Assembly (NCBI RefSeq): GCF_000283155.1
Contig: NW_004454165.1
Location: forward strand, 41,855,630-41,919,629
DNA: 64,000 bases
Direction of reading: 5' to 3'
Origin: Ceratotherium simum simum
Lineage: Eukaryota > Chordata > Mammalia > Perissodactyla > Rhinocerotidae
Numbering within the stretch: position 1 is the stretch's first letter; the number at the start of each line of letters is the position of its first letter. The translations under genes were made by a program, and so were the position numbers. The notes below the pieces were generated by a model. It worked only from the letters and a program-made list of their open reading frames with translations, had not been told where the DNA came from and made no database searches. This document shows, piece by piece, positions 11,032 through 23,611 of the stretch.

Positions 11032-12173
11032 GCTACTGTGGTGTTTTAAATAGCCGGTCAGTCCCATCCAAATAAAGGAGGAATCAACACGGATCGAGAG
11101 GGACGATTTAAGAGCCCATTTCTGCGGTGTTGTTTACGACATAGTTCAGACCTATCTGGGACTGGACATTTTTACAGATAACTATGTTTGTGGGGAGATA
11201 GGCTTCTTTTTCCCCCCTCTTTCATTTACACAGAATGACTTTTTTTCTTTAAACACTGGAACTTTTGTTATGCTAATCAGGCAGGAACCATTTCCAATTC
11301 AATTTCACCTGGGCCTGGTCAGCCTTCCCTTCTGCGGCTGTCTCTGGGGACCTTCCTTTTCTTTTAAGCGGTAATTTAGTTGGAGCTGCCGTCAGTTTCC
11401 TGCGCTCATTACCTTTGCGCGATGTCGCAGATAGTTCATTGTGCCGATGTTCCCGGACCGGAGGGGAACGTGCCTCCCAGGAAGGGCCTCTCTGCCGGCC
11501 TCGCAGCCCAGGATCAGTCTCCCCGGCCAGCACAGTCGGGCGCCTCTTCCAGACGTCCTGTTCTCGGGTTGGTTTGCTTGGAATCTGGGAGTGGAAGCTT
11601 GGCTCCGCAGAGACCTGTCGAGAGGCACCGCTGTTGGGTGATTAATTTGTGATTTCAAGGAAGTGGACGGCCCCGGGCAGCGGCCACGGCTCTCGCTCTG
11701 ACACATCTCGGGAGAAACGAGATTCTAAACCCACTACTTTTAAACCTGGCACAAGAGCCCCAACCGTTAAGAGTGTTTTATGATTAGTTTTTATCACCCT
11801 TGCCAGCTGTCCTGGAAGTCAACTAACAGAGGGATTTTCCTACCCTGGGTCCTACCACCAGGTCCCGAATCGGGGTGCCGGGTGGGAGGCTGGACTGTGA
11901 GCAGGTGTCTGCTGGGAAAGGGGAGAAACAGACGCGCCTGGGTGAAGCTGGGACCACCTAACTGCGGAGCTGCCACAGACTGTGAAGGGAGCAGAGAACA
12001 ATCCTGCTGGATTAACTGGCCCTCCTGGAAGGTTTCTTTCCTGTTTGAGGGAAAAAATAGAACCTTTGGATCAGCCTAAGGGGATCGTGTTGGTCTCATA
12101 ACCAAGGATGATTTGTCATGATGGACTTAAAAACATCTACCTTCCTATAACAGATGAAGGTGATGTTGACAAC
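11032..12173. other. Single-copy DNA with a CpG-enriched core
   Basis: 11340-11710 is relatively CpG-rich (ttgcgcgatgtcgcag near 11415; gaccggaggggaacg near 11456; gtcgggcgcctc near 11538) and holds overlapping open frames on both strands, which is what a GC/CpG-rich non-coding block produces. No initiator, TATA box or coding homology is recognised. Confidence 0.4.
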
Positions 12174-12221
12174 AAAAGAGAGGAGACAGAGAGAGAGATA
12201 CAGGGAGAGAGAGAGAGAGAC
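12174..12221. repeat. (GA)n simple repeat, imperfect
   Basis: 'agagaggagacagagagagaga' and 'gggagagagagagagagac' form a purine tract. Confidence 0.9.
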
Positions 12222-12339
12222 GTGCCCTGTGACTCTCTAGAACATTCCCTCTGCGCAATGTCTGTCCTCAGATTTTGGTTTTGTCTTCTGTGCTGCTCCT
12301 CCCGGACAGCCCGCAGCAAGTTAAGCGAGTCCTGAAGTT

Positions 12340-12420
12340 GGCGTATTGCTTCAGGTGACCAACTTGGGCCTTGGGTTCCTCGTCTGTAAAGTGGGGATGA
12401 TGGTACCTACCACATGGGGC
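12340..12420 (+). repeat. MIR fragment, sense
   Basis: 'cttgggttcctcgtctgtaaagtggggatgatggtacctaccacatgggg' matches the MIR core order. Confidence 0.75.
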
Positions 12421-15400
12421 TGCATTGTGGGAACACCCACCTGCTGGTCTTCAACCCCGGGGGAACTGTGGGAGACCGTATAAACCAGTAAGAACAGACC
12501 CTAACAGGCCGTAAGTGCTGCTCTGTGCCATTATCCCTGAGCGCCATTTCTGGAATAACACGGCCCTGGAGGATGCATGTGGCCCTATTCCAGGAGGCCC
12601 ATTGGCCCTCAATAGTTTGGGGCTGATTCTCAGCAGATGAGCTCGGAACCAAGAGAAAGGCTGGAGCTAGAAACGTGTTGGCACAAGAGCAGGACTTTGA
12701 CTTTGTGACTGGCTGGATGTAGGAGATAAAGACAGGAGAGAATCATGGAAGGTCTAAGAGGCCCTTTCTCCTGCATTTTGTGCTTCCTTGGTCTTGGGCA
12801 GCAGATCAGTCACTGCTGATCTTCTCCAGGTGGGAAGCATTTGTGAACCACCTGGAGAGACCAGGTGAACCAGGAAGGGACAATTACCCATGTAGGAAAC
12901 GTCTTAGAAATGCTAACACAGGACTGGAGTACCGGGAGTAAGACACTATGGACTAGCATGGCCCCATGAAATGCATCCTGCTTAGCAGAAAATTTGGTGC
13001 CTTAAATTAGCGATGACCTGAGTGCTGGTCAACAGGCACGTGCAGCCCGAGCCTGAGGACATTCTAGATTTGTGGCAAGGTGATCAGGGTGTTTGGGGAC
13101 AACCTTAATGGTTTGTGGCCGGTGAAAATTCAGTCATTCTATTTTGATTTTTTAGTTTGCCTTTTGCATCAAGTTAATGATTCCTTCTATTTATAAATGA
13201 TCAGAACTTTACACACAGGCTGATGTCTTTCCATGAAGCGTCCCTCCCGGATTCCCATTTTTCACTCCTTGCTGGTGCTTTATAGGAACCCCGAAACCCT
13301 TCTGCACAATAAGGCTAGATGAGCAAGCCAGATGGAATTCTGTTTGTCACACACGTGAGTGCGTTCCTCATCAGAAAGTAACAATGACTGTATCCAGTGT
13401 GCACTGGGACACTGGGGATGGAGACCACCTCCCCTGCCCAGCAGACCAGGCTGCAACACCTGCTTTATGTCTGGAAACCTTTCCTTTTGCTCTAAAATTA
13501 TAAATAGCGTCCTTAAGTCACAGCATCTCAGCGATACACCTGTTGGGAAAGAAATCTGGAAAGCATGCAAACACACCGAGCATACTATTTCCCTGATACT
13601 GGTACTACAGACGGGCTTTCCCATTTGTCACTATAAAAATGAGGCTAGGGTGGGGAAAGGAAACAAAGATAACTGACTAGTTCAAGGTTTCAACTTTCTC
13701 TCTGGGAAAAGTCCCACTTCCCTTTTGTTGTAGACACACGCATGGATGTTTGCAGAGCCTCTTTTAATTTGAATCTCATTCAAATATTGATCATTTCAAA
13801 GAACTACAATTGGTATACTCTTTGAAAACAAAGATTATTCTATCAATTGAGTGTATTTGAGTATTCTTTTCAAAGTTAAATCTATTTTGGTGGCTTGAGG
13901 AGATCAAATCATAGATACAGTGGTAATGAAAAATAATGCAAAACGTTAGATAAACCAGTGCTAACTGTCAGGTCAGCTGGCTCCCCATCCCTCAATGTGC
14001 TCATGTTGACAGTCTGCTAGGGAGAATTTATTTCTGGCTTCAACACTGTCTCTTGAGCAAAATCACGTTGTACTAAGGTCAAAAAATTAAATTGAAGTTG
14101 AGATGTTTAAAAGTCACCGAGTCTCGATCATTAACTGCAGCTCTCAGAATACTCCGTGTGGGCACACTGTCTGATCAGACTTCTTTCTCAAGTCTCACCA
14201 ACCGCAGTTGTCGACTGGGGACTTTGGTGGCCCGTGGACACTCCATTAGCTCTGCCAGGGCTGTAGCCACTGATAGCAGAGCAGAGTCCTGGAGATACTG
14301 AAAACCCGTCCCTCTGTGGCCACAACACCTTCTTGCACTAGGAGATACTGCACCAGCCTCTCAGCAAAAAGATCGCAGTAAAGCTTTGCTCTTCTCTTAC
14401 TTGAATAATGGCTCCATTTATTAATCATGGGTTAATTAATTTTCCTTCTCACTCCAAAAGAATTCTGAGGAAGCTGGATTTTTAACCCAGGGGATGACTT
14501 CCTTCTTTGCAGCTATAGTTTTGCAGAAAGTTTAAGACCAGCCACGTTTACTTTTCTCAGGAAGCCGAGTCATTTTCTCCTCCAAGGCTCAGAAGGGAGC
14601 ACCCAGCCTTGGAGAGACAACGTGTGTGCTCATGCCTGCCCCCCAAAGACTCAGCTTTCCTCCCTCCCCCAAATCCTCCTCCTCATAAGCAGTGTTGCAA
14701 CCTTAGAAAGAAGGTTCTTGCACCCAAACTCCTTCAGCGTTCCCTTTAAACCCAGGTCTTAGTCGTTACACATTTTTACAGCTGCAAAATCAAAACCAAA
14801 CACAGTCTTTTAATGGCCTACTTGAGTACATTAATTGCTTTTTATTCCTTCCCCCCAAATACAGCTGCCACCTAGGACAAATGAAAACTGAGGTGGGGTG
14901 AGGGGGGACGAAACGACCTTGGCCAAGGTCACTCGGCAAGTAGGCGTTGGACCCCTGAGTATCCTGACCCCTGCAGAACTCTGAGCAGCTCTCCACAAGC
15001 CCCCTGGTGTTTGGGCAGGGGAGTCCCAGCGGAGGAGACCCCAGAGAGGCAGAAAGGCTGGACACAGTAGTCTGATGATGCATTCATAGGTGACGACACA
15101 CCACAATGACACAGCCTCACAGTGGGAATGTCACAATGGAGTGGGAGATTGTCACTGGAGCTGGGGCTCCCGGGGTCCATTCAGAGAGGGGAGTTTTCAT
15201 TTTGTGGGGCTTCTTAAAATTTCATTCCAGAAAGGCAGCTTCCTTGGGATTTCTTCCCTCAGCTAAAACATTTGCGGCTCTGGAGTAAAATTTCGTCTAT
15301 AGGATTGCTTATTTTATTACCTTCTTTTGATGCTGTTGAAATATCACCTGTTGGCTCCCAATACACGGGTCTGTTTTGGAAGTCAGCTGGTAGTGTTCAT

Positions 15401-15999
15401 TGTTTTCAAGATGAGGAAAAGCAAGAATGGTCTTTCCTCTGACTGTCGATGTCATTATCCCTCGCATAAGTAGATGCCCACATAGTGTTAAGGATGGAAG
15501 CTCATCTTAAGGATGGGTGATACAAAGGACAGAAACTCACTGGCAGAATTTGAGGAGCTCCCCAATCTTCTGCACTCCCCCAAAATACCTCGAAGGACTA
15601 ACACAGTGCCTTGCATGTCACCAAAGAAATGCATTCCTTTGGGTCAAGGTCCTTTGACTCTGTGAAAAGGCCCTAGAAAGGTACCACCACTCAACATTCA
15701 AGACCTTGTTAGGGCGACAAGTCTGAGCAGTGTGTGCCATTCCAAGTGTGCCTGATAACTTTTAGGTGAACCATGACCTTGGGCCACCCGATGTGGATTG
15801 TTGGCAACTTGTGGATTTTGTCGGCAGGACTATTTCGTGCCTGTCTATACAGCCCTGGAAGTGGTGACAGCTGCAGAGGTTTTCTCACCCTGGTCTGTCT
15901 GCCACCAGTTTTCAGAGTTCAAAGGTCAGAGGGGGTGAAGGTATCCCTTATGTCGCCCCTTCCCACCTCCAATTCCCACAACCTAGAGGCAGTCACTCT
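12421..15999. other. Single-copy non-coding DNA
   Basis: About 3.6 kb without a repeat that I recognise. The interval 13720-13950 is AT-rich with several ATCAAT/ATTTGA-type motifs. None of the open frames (longest 114 codons) resembles a protein family. Confidence 0.45.
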
Positions 16000-17290
16000 C
16001 CATTCTTCTAGTTGTTTCTCTATTTGCTCCGTATTTCTGAATACCATGCTTCTATTGCTATTTCTTAATTTTTCAGTTTTAGATATTATTTATTGACCGA
16101 CTAAGGATAAGGAAGACTTAACTTCCTTACACCTTCCCAGAAACATACTTTCTCTCCCCCACCCTTTCCATAGAGGAATATTTCAACATTTGATTCCATT
16201 GTTATCCAGTGTTTATATTAACTTGCCGATCCACCTACCATTCGTCTGAGTCACGCAGTTCACAAAGATGGAGCTTTTTTCTTATACTTTTTGTTTTCCT
16301 GGAGTTGCTTTGTTCTATTTGCCTAACTTGCTACATACTTCCTATGAAGTCATCCCTGCATGCTTGTGACTTAAATACAAACGTTAGACTGACTTTGTCC
16401 CTCTGGACCGACTGCCATCTGGACCTGCCACCTTGCTGGTTTTCTGGACTCTTCTGCCCTGGACATCCTGGGATGCTTTAACCTCTCTGCTGGCCGGGTC
16501 CTGTTTCCTGGATCCCACATCGACCGCTCGTGGTTTTGCCTGCCTTTGGGTGAACCACATCTTCCTCTAACTTTCTGAAGAACGTGAGTGTGGAAGATAG
16601 ATAAACAGTTAAATGGCTCTCTGGTTCTCTATGCTCATCCTTGTGGTTTGGCTGGGGTCAGAGATCTGGACTGAGTATGGTTGCTCTCAGGTTTTAAAGT
16701 TACTGTCCCCTTGTCTTGGAGCTTTTCGTGCTGAGAGCCTGGAGGCCGATCAGATTCTGGATCCTCTGTAATGGGCTCCTTCTTTCCCCCAGAGCTAGGA
16801 GCAGCTAAAAAGGGTCTTCTTTTGATCCAAGTGTACTGAAGCTTCAAGAGTGTGTTCCTTTCATTTATATTTTTTACGTGTGGGTGTTTGCCGTCCATCT
16901 TGTGGAGGGGGCATCGCAGCCTGGATGCCCACGTTCTTCAGTCTGGAAAATTTTTTTTTATTCTTGAATAATTTCTTCCTCTACATTTTCTTTATTTACT
17001 CTTGCTGGAATTGTACTAATCAAAATTCTATCTCCTATATGGATCATTTAATTTTTCTTATTTTGGCTTTATTTTCCATATTGTTGATTTTTGTTCTAAT
17101 TTCTGAATAATTTCATAATCTTTTTTCTGTTAAATTTTAAATTTTAATCCTATTTTTAATTCCTAAGAACTCTTATTTTTTCTTAGAGTGTGACTTGGAT
17201 ATCCTTGTTACTAAGATGCAGTATCTTCTCTTTTCTCCCTGACATTATCAGTGAGTAGTTGTTTTTTCAAATTTTCTTCTGAACCCCGCC
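16000..17290. repeat. Probable ancient LINE-like relic, T-rich, unnamed
   Basis: 16920-17290 in particular ('gaataatttcttcctctacattttc', 'aactcttattttttcttag', 'tatccttgttactaagatgcagtatcttctc') has the wording of a mammal-wide interspersed repeat, with strong T bias on the plus strand. I cannot assign a family, and the 5' limit is a guess. Confidence 0.35.
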
Positions 17291-19214
17291 CGAGTCCCCC
17301 TTTGCTGTGTGCTTGTTTGTTTTAGCCCCTGTCTTTCTCGTGAGCACCTTCCTCATGTGTCTGGTGATTCGTGGCTCTGGGCAGGTCAGAGTGCAAGGCA
17401 CTGGACAGCGGTGCAGAGTTGGATCAGGTTGGCTCAAGAGAACCAACTGTTACATTTTCAGGAATTTTGTAAGCCCGTTGTTATATACAGCCATTACTAA
17501 AAATTAAATTGTATAAACTTACAACTAAATAAATTTTGTGAAAAACAAAGGTAATAGATACTCACAACATCACTCTAACTGCATTTAGGATATTTCACTA
17601 TTTCCGACTCTTGGGGTTATTTATGTCTGTTGCATGGTAAATATACGATAGGAAGGCATGCTACCATGCTTTTCTTCCCAGCTCCTCACTTAGTAGCCTC
17701 ACAGTAGCAGCCTGAAATCAGCCACAGTGGGAGTGTTCCCGCCATGGAGACTGGTCAGCGCTGGGAAGCAAGGCTCCCACCCTCCACCCCCCTGGAGAGG
17801 CTGGTGTTAGGCGTTGGCCAGCACAGCACCGCAGTAGCCCTGTTCCTTACACCCGAGCCTACTTATCCAGAAGACACACATTTGCGGTTGTTTCCAAATG
17901 TGAGCGTGGATTTGCAGTGATCAGTGCTCTGAACTCAACCTCAGCCCAGGGCTCCAGGACTCACAAAGAAATGCCCCCTCGTGAACAAACTTCCCTCCAC
18001 AGCAGGCAGAAATTCTTTCTTTCCTCAGTCAAAACTCAATTTCCTCCCATGTTAGGTCTAAACAAAGACCAAAACTTTGGCTAATAGTCTTTCTGAATTC
18101 CACAAAACCATTGTATAAAAATGCTCAGGTTACAGTTTTGAAAGGACTGCTTTCCAGAGAATGAGCCCATGCCAACGTGGCTTTTACTTCTCAGTAGGAA
18201 TGTTGGGTTTCTGTTCTTTTGTCCATTTAAGAAACTGTAGTTTTCGTAGGATATATATTTTTTATTCTTTCATTAGAAAATATTTATAATAGTAATTAAT
18301 ACCATACTCTGCAAAAAAAGTGTTTAATATTTGCTATAAAGGGAACTATAGCTATGAATGCCCACTGCAATGTGATATTTTAAAGCATTCGAAATGGAGA
18401 GTCCTATAGTTAAGACACAGGGCATCTTTGGATTATGGTTTGATTTTCTTAAAAAGTTAAAATAAAAATTAAATCATATACATATATCATTTATAACAAA
18501 ACTAATATTCTCTAAGCTCAATATTTTAGTCTGAAAATCATGACATTGTTGAATAGGAAAAAATATAAACAGCTAGAATAAGACAATCATGAAGAAATGA
18601 GATAATAGTCTTCAGATGAAACAATTAAATATGAATTATAACATAATTACAGACCCCCCGATGGGTAAAGAAGAAAGCTACTGATGATATAATAGTGTTT
18701 TCTGTAATGTCTACTGCTGTTTAGGCTAAAAAGATATTTATTCCATTGCAAGTTCTTCTATTTTGTTGTTTTAAACTTTCTCAAATGTTCCGTTACACTG
18801 GGGGATTACATGCTTCAACTGAGTCAAAAGTAATAGTATTGAAAAAAGTTTAATCAAAGTCCCACTGGATTTGTACATCAGAATGCTGTTCCATTAACCA
18901 TGGAAACACATGACTCCTCCATAGTGGTTAATTCGGCCATCATTTCAAAATATCAACAGTATAAACTTCAAAGATACCAGGAACTTATTTTCTAAGCAGT
19001 TAGGTATAAAATTTATTTAAAAATTGAAAAAAAATAAATGGTATCAACTTATACAGAACTAATATAATTATTCTGATCTTAAGGTTTTTAATTTTTTTTT
19101 TTGCTCTTATACACTCTCATTCAGTAGTAAATGTCGTCATCCAATCAAAGTCGCCCCTTTAAAGGGAAAGCTTAGTTTCTGGAATTACGTACCTGGAAGC
19201 TGAGGGGAGAATTT
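17291..19214. other. Single-copy DNA, AT-rich on the right
   Basis: 17640-18050 is balanced; 18230-19130 is strongly AT-rich with no recognised element. A T-run lies near 19090. Confidence 0.45.
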
Positions 19215-19600
19215 TTTATGTGTACGTATAAACATGTACATATTCACATGCACATTCACATTCATGTACCCAAACACGCGTGCATAGAAACATATACACA
19301 CTTGTACACATGTGCATATTTGTTCACCTATTCACAGAAACACATTCATACACATACCTAGTCATAAACAAACACAAGCATAGCATGTTCACATTCATAT
19401 GTGTATTCATGTGCATGTACATATACATATCAGCACGCACATATTCACACACATTTACATGTACACACATATATTCGTATACATACACACACTCAAATGC
19501 ATGTAAATATTCATATAAATGCAGTCATCTCAGCCAGACATACCCATTTACATGCACATATTCATAAACCTACGCACACTCCGTGTGCATGAAGAGATAG
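19215..19600. repeat. Degenerate CA-rich minisatellite (ACATATTCACA-like units)
   Basis: About 385 bp of imperfect 8-14 bp units of the type 'cacatattcacat', 'tacacacttgtacacatg' and 'catgtacatatacata'. Guanine is very rare on the plus strand and purine-pyrimidine alternation is frequent. The 95-codon plus-strand frame through it is a by-product of the repeat period. Confidence 0.85.
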
Positions 19601-20109
19601 TTGGACAGACAAGTCAATGTGTTTTATGACTTGTGCCATCAGACTCAGGTTCTAGTGTTCAGAGAAATCAAATGTCACTGTGGCAGCTCTTCAGATCTGT
19701 ATTTTATTTACTGTTAAATTAGTGTTAGATTATAGTCATGAATTGTTGGCACACTCTGGCACCTGTACCCAATTTGACTTGTCAATGGCCCTGTTAGTAA
19801 ATTTATCTGCGACTGTGTTCTGCTCTCCATTGGCTTCAAAAGATTAAGGGTAAAAACAAAAATGATGGCTCATTCTGGATCTTTGATTTCTAAATTTATG
19901 TCATCCCTTTTAAAATAAAACTTATTTTCTTATATTTAATGTAATTCATGGTTATTATTAAAAATGTGGAAAATATGGCAAAGTATGGATCGGCAGGACT
20001 GTTCAGCTACAATGATGGTTAATGCAGCTGTGGCGTTCAGCTGGCATAACGGTGTATTTCTTTTGCTGTGATTATTAATTTTCGGTGCTGAGACCCTAAT
20101 GGAGTACAA
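19601..20109. other. Single-copy AT-rich DNA
   Basis: No feature recognised. Confidence 0.4.
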
Positions 20110-20480
20110 TTTGTGTCCTGGTTTCCTTCTACTACCAGTATAGCATAAGCTTTTCCCATGTCATTAAAATTCTGTCACCAGTTTTCAGCGACTGTAGAAC
20201 ATTCTAGCGTACAGCTGCAGTCTCACTCACTCATCCCTGGCTCTATTATTGGGCATTTAGTCACTATCCATGTTTTGTGGTATTAGGATTATCTCACAGT
20301 GAACATCTTTGAATGAAGGATTATTTTCTACGAATAAATCTTTGGAGGTGAAGTCACGGTGACAAGAGATGTGAACACATTGGAGGCTCCTGATATGTTG
20401 CCAAATTGCTTTCCCCCCAAAAATGGTCTGAATTTGCATTCTCACGCACCTGAGTGCATGAGCCACATCGTGCACCTTTT
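20110..20480 (-). mobile_element. L1M-type LINE 3' region, antisense fragment
   Basis: Plus-strand text 'cactatccatgttttgtggtattagg', 'gaacatctttgaatgaagg', 'ataaatctttggaggtgaag' and 'gatatgttgccaaattgctttcc' follows the reverse complement of the L1 ORF2 tail ('...gaacatccttgtgc...', 'tagaagtggaattgctgggt', 'attgccaaattgccctcc'). It is an old, diverged L1 relic. Confidence 0.7.
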
Positions 20481-21659
20481 TGAACTGGTGTTTCCAGCTG
20501 CCTTGACCCCGGCGTGTGCTTCCACAGACCAGCCTCTGTTCCCCTCAATGGCGGCCCGTCGGTGGGTGGGGTGGGCGGCACCACCCTGTGGCTGACGTGC
20601 TGAGACCACTTCAACCCCCCAGGGATCTTGATAGCTTCCCCCAGCCTCCTACCCACCCGCGCCCTGTGCCCTGGGGAAGTCCCGCTCTCTGGGTGCTTTC
20701 TCATTATCATCCCTGGTTCTTATCTCACGCTTCTGCTAAATTTGTTCAGTTTTGGGATTTTGTTCATGATTCAGCCTTTGTTTTATTCTACATTGACCCA
20801 GATGGGAAACTCCAGCCCTTCTTTGGCTTCCGAAAAGCCGGCAAACAAAAGCCCACTCCCTTCTTAGGAAGAGAAGCCCAGCTGGGAGACTGGAGTGGCT
20901 CTGGGGTAGGCAGGGCTGTGTGAAGAAGGCAGCCTTCCAGCCGAGTGTTAGTCCCAGCTCGGGCAGAGCTGGGGGCCTCCTCGTCTAGGCCTGCTCCTCT
21001 GCACCCCTAGCCCCCGCCGCCCCCTCTCCTCCGGGGGCCTCCTTGACCTCCTCCTCCTCTCACGCTCGTGCTTCCACCCACCCCCAGATGGTCTCAAGGT
21101 CAGGCCTTGAGACGAAAGGCCCTTCTCCTGGACAGGCTCTGCCCCTGTAGAAGGGAATTGTGACTGCAGGGGCGATTTGTCCCCCTCGGTACAGTACAAT
21201 CTGAACCGAGACAGTCTCCTTCTCACGGGAGGGTAATGCCTCTCAGGTAACGGACAGAGGGCAGTGTCTGGCACGGGCCACTAAATGTTTCTTTTTCTCT
21301 CTTCTGTTCCCTCCCTCCAGCCCTCCTCTTGTAGAATTTAAATCTCTCAGGCAAGTGCCTGCTTGATGGGCTTTCGCATGTTCTGCTTGGGACTTCATTG
21401 TTTCATAAATAATACGAAGTGTGACTGGTGGAGCCTGCGTGTGGGGATGGCGATGGAGGGCTGAGGCTGCTCAGGGTACACCCACCGGCTTTCCTGCCCA
21501 CGGCTAGGAAATGAGAGGGGCACTTAACGACCAGAATCTTGGAAAAGACGCCTCAAAACAACGAGGGATAAAATAGGAGTAAGGAGACCCATCCTCTCCC
21601 TGAGGTATGAATCGGGTCGCCTTGGGAGTTGCTTCCGCTTTATAGGCTACGGGTTAAAA
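20481..21659. other. Single-copy DNA with a pyrimidine-rich GC block
   Basis: 20990-21070 is a C/T-rich block (cccccgccgccccctctcc; ctcctcctcctctc). Long frames at 20516-20923 and 20948-21274 follow composition and resemble no known protein. Confidence 0.4.
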
Positions 21660-21830
21660 CAGTGTATCTCAACGAGGGTCCCCAGAGCAGCGAGCAGCAG
21701 GGACTCACGGGGAACTCACCAGAAATGCACAGTCTCAGGCCCTGGGGCAGGCCCAGGAATTGGATCTTTAACCAGGGCTCCAGGGCCGCTGCACTTCTGG
21801 TCTGAGCCCCACGGGGCTAATGGATAGCTG
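21660..21830. repeat. Possible hAT-Charlie-type short element
   Basis: 'agtgtatctcaacgagggtc', 'gaactcaccagaaatgcac', 'caggccctggggcaggcccagg' and 'ctggtctgagccccac' recall the short mammalian hAT elements whose copies read 'tctcaac...aatcacctggggag...caggccccacc'. It is diverged, so confidence is limited. Confidence 0.4.
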
Positions 21831-22329
21831 TCCTTCCTCTCCTGAAAGACGGGGCCCTGAGCTTTGCTAGGGGACTGTTGGGTCCTGGCTGTGATGTGTG
21901 GATTGAGTGACTTCCCCATCTTGCTGCATTTCTGCAGTTTCTATGACACCAGTTAAGAAGTTCAGCAGCGTTAGGATGCTGGGGACAGCACACTCCACAG
22001 GAGCATCACTCGTAATGGTTTATGATGACAGAACCGGTCCTTTTTATGTAATTACAGTCCGTACTTATTCATTATTTTCTACTTAGCTAGATCTATACTT
22101 CAAGTAGATGTAGGACATAATATGTGAATATTGTGTATGTGTAATGCATATGTGTGTACCCACCCACATTCAACACCTATGCAGATAATACGTTATAATA
22201 ATGCCGTATACCAGAGTTTTAATCAAAGCATCTGTTTGTCAGGGTGCAAAACTAATTGTTTTATTGTGTGTTGGAGGTCAAAGTTGTTATAATAAAACAT
22301 CCATCTTGGAGCTTTTTAGAGGAACCTGT
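21831..22329. other. Single-copy DNA, AT-rich
   Basis: No recognised feature. Around 22010-22110 there are several TAATTAC/ATTATT motifs. Confidence 0.4.
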
Positions 22330-22560
22330 TTAAAAAGGTTAAAGTGGGTAATTATCACACCCTAATTTACAACTACTTGGCACTAAGAGTTGCTTTTCAA
22401 TGAACCATTTATTCATGATCCGCTGCTCCACACTGCAGGATTCGTCTTGACTAGGTTATGAAATGTAATTAATAAATGATAGGATTATTTATGGTTCATG
22501 GTGCCAGATTGGGAAATACAAGGATATACAGAATGAGCTAAAAATGATTCTCGAAGGCAG
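22330..22560. promoter_or_regulatory. Candidate conserved non-coding element (unproven)
   Basis: A non-repetitive AT-rich block dense in homeodomain-type TAATTA/TAAT cores (gggtaattatcacacc; tgtaattaataaatg) and a TTTATTCATGATCC segment. It has the look of developmental enhancers in gene deserts. This is a composition-based guess; no alignment was possible. Confidence 0.3.
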
Positions 22561-23129
22561 CGGAGCAGACTTTAATCCATGGATTGAATTGTCACATCAC
22601 TTGATGTGGTGAAGTGAATTCTGGACGGAATTCACAGGACGTTTGTGCACGTTGACCTTACTCCTTTTTGTGCTGATAGAAAGCAGCCATGCTCCTTCCA
22701 AAACAGAGTTAAGGGGCGACCTGTCCCTCTTCATCTGGGAGTGTCTAGATGCGGGTTTTTTGGGGGAGGAGGGTAAAGGGATGTTCATATGATCGCCTCT
22801 GATAGGAATTCTTTCTAAGTGTCCTAAGTGGTGGCCTCCAAACATGAATTAGGGCTCAGATTAGAATCATAACAAGGAAAGAAATCTGATGTACTCAACA
22901 AAGGGGACTTCATATTGTCAAATCAAAACACACTCAGCCTGTGCTACTAAATTTTTCCAAAGGTGATTTTTTCACATAAAACACATGTTTATAGCGTTGT
23001 TTGGTTTCCAAGCCTCTCATGGCGCTTGCACACAGGAAGCACTTAGTAACAGCGTGTGCCCTGGAGAATCAAGACTGTTTTGACAGGCAGGGCAGTCCAG
23101 ACCTCTAGCCCGTCCCCTTGCGACCACAA
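22561..23129. other. Single-copy non-coding DNA
   Basis: No recognised repeat or gene. A 'ttttttgggggaggagggt' purine run lies near 22757. Confidence 0.4.
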
Positions 23130-23611
23130 TTAGGAATAAGAAAATTATCAAAAAAAAAAACCAAAACAATAAAATCACTGGTAAAGGCAAATATACAATA
23201 AAGGTAGCAGATCAACCACCTATGAAGCTAATATGAAAGTCAAAAGACAAAAGTACTAAAATTATCTATTTCCATGATAAGAGGGTAACAGATACACATG
23301 CACAAAAAAAGAGATTAGATACGATATCAAAAACATAAAATATGGGAGGAGGGAGTAAAAGAGTAGAGCTTTTACGAAGAGGTCAAACTAAAGAGACCAT
23401 CAACTTACTATAGATAGCTATATACGTAGGTTATTATATAGGAACCTCATGGTAGTCACAAACAAGAAACCTATAATAAATACACAAAAAGTTAAGAAAA
23501 GTAACCCAAACATAACACTAAAGAAATCCATTGAACCACAAGGGAAGGGAGCAAGAGAAGAAGAAAGGAACAGAGAAGAACTACTAAAACACCCAGAAAA
23601 AAAGTAACAAA

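Noticed and set aside
19280..19592. Plus-strand His/Thr/Tyr-rich frames
   Set aside because: Produced by the CA-rich minisatellite period, not by coding selection.
20990..21070. C/T-rich block as a CpG island promoter
   Set aside because: It is pyrimidine-rich rather than CpG-rich.
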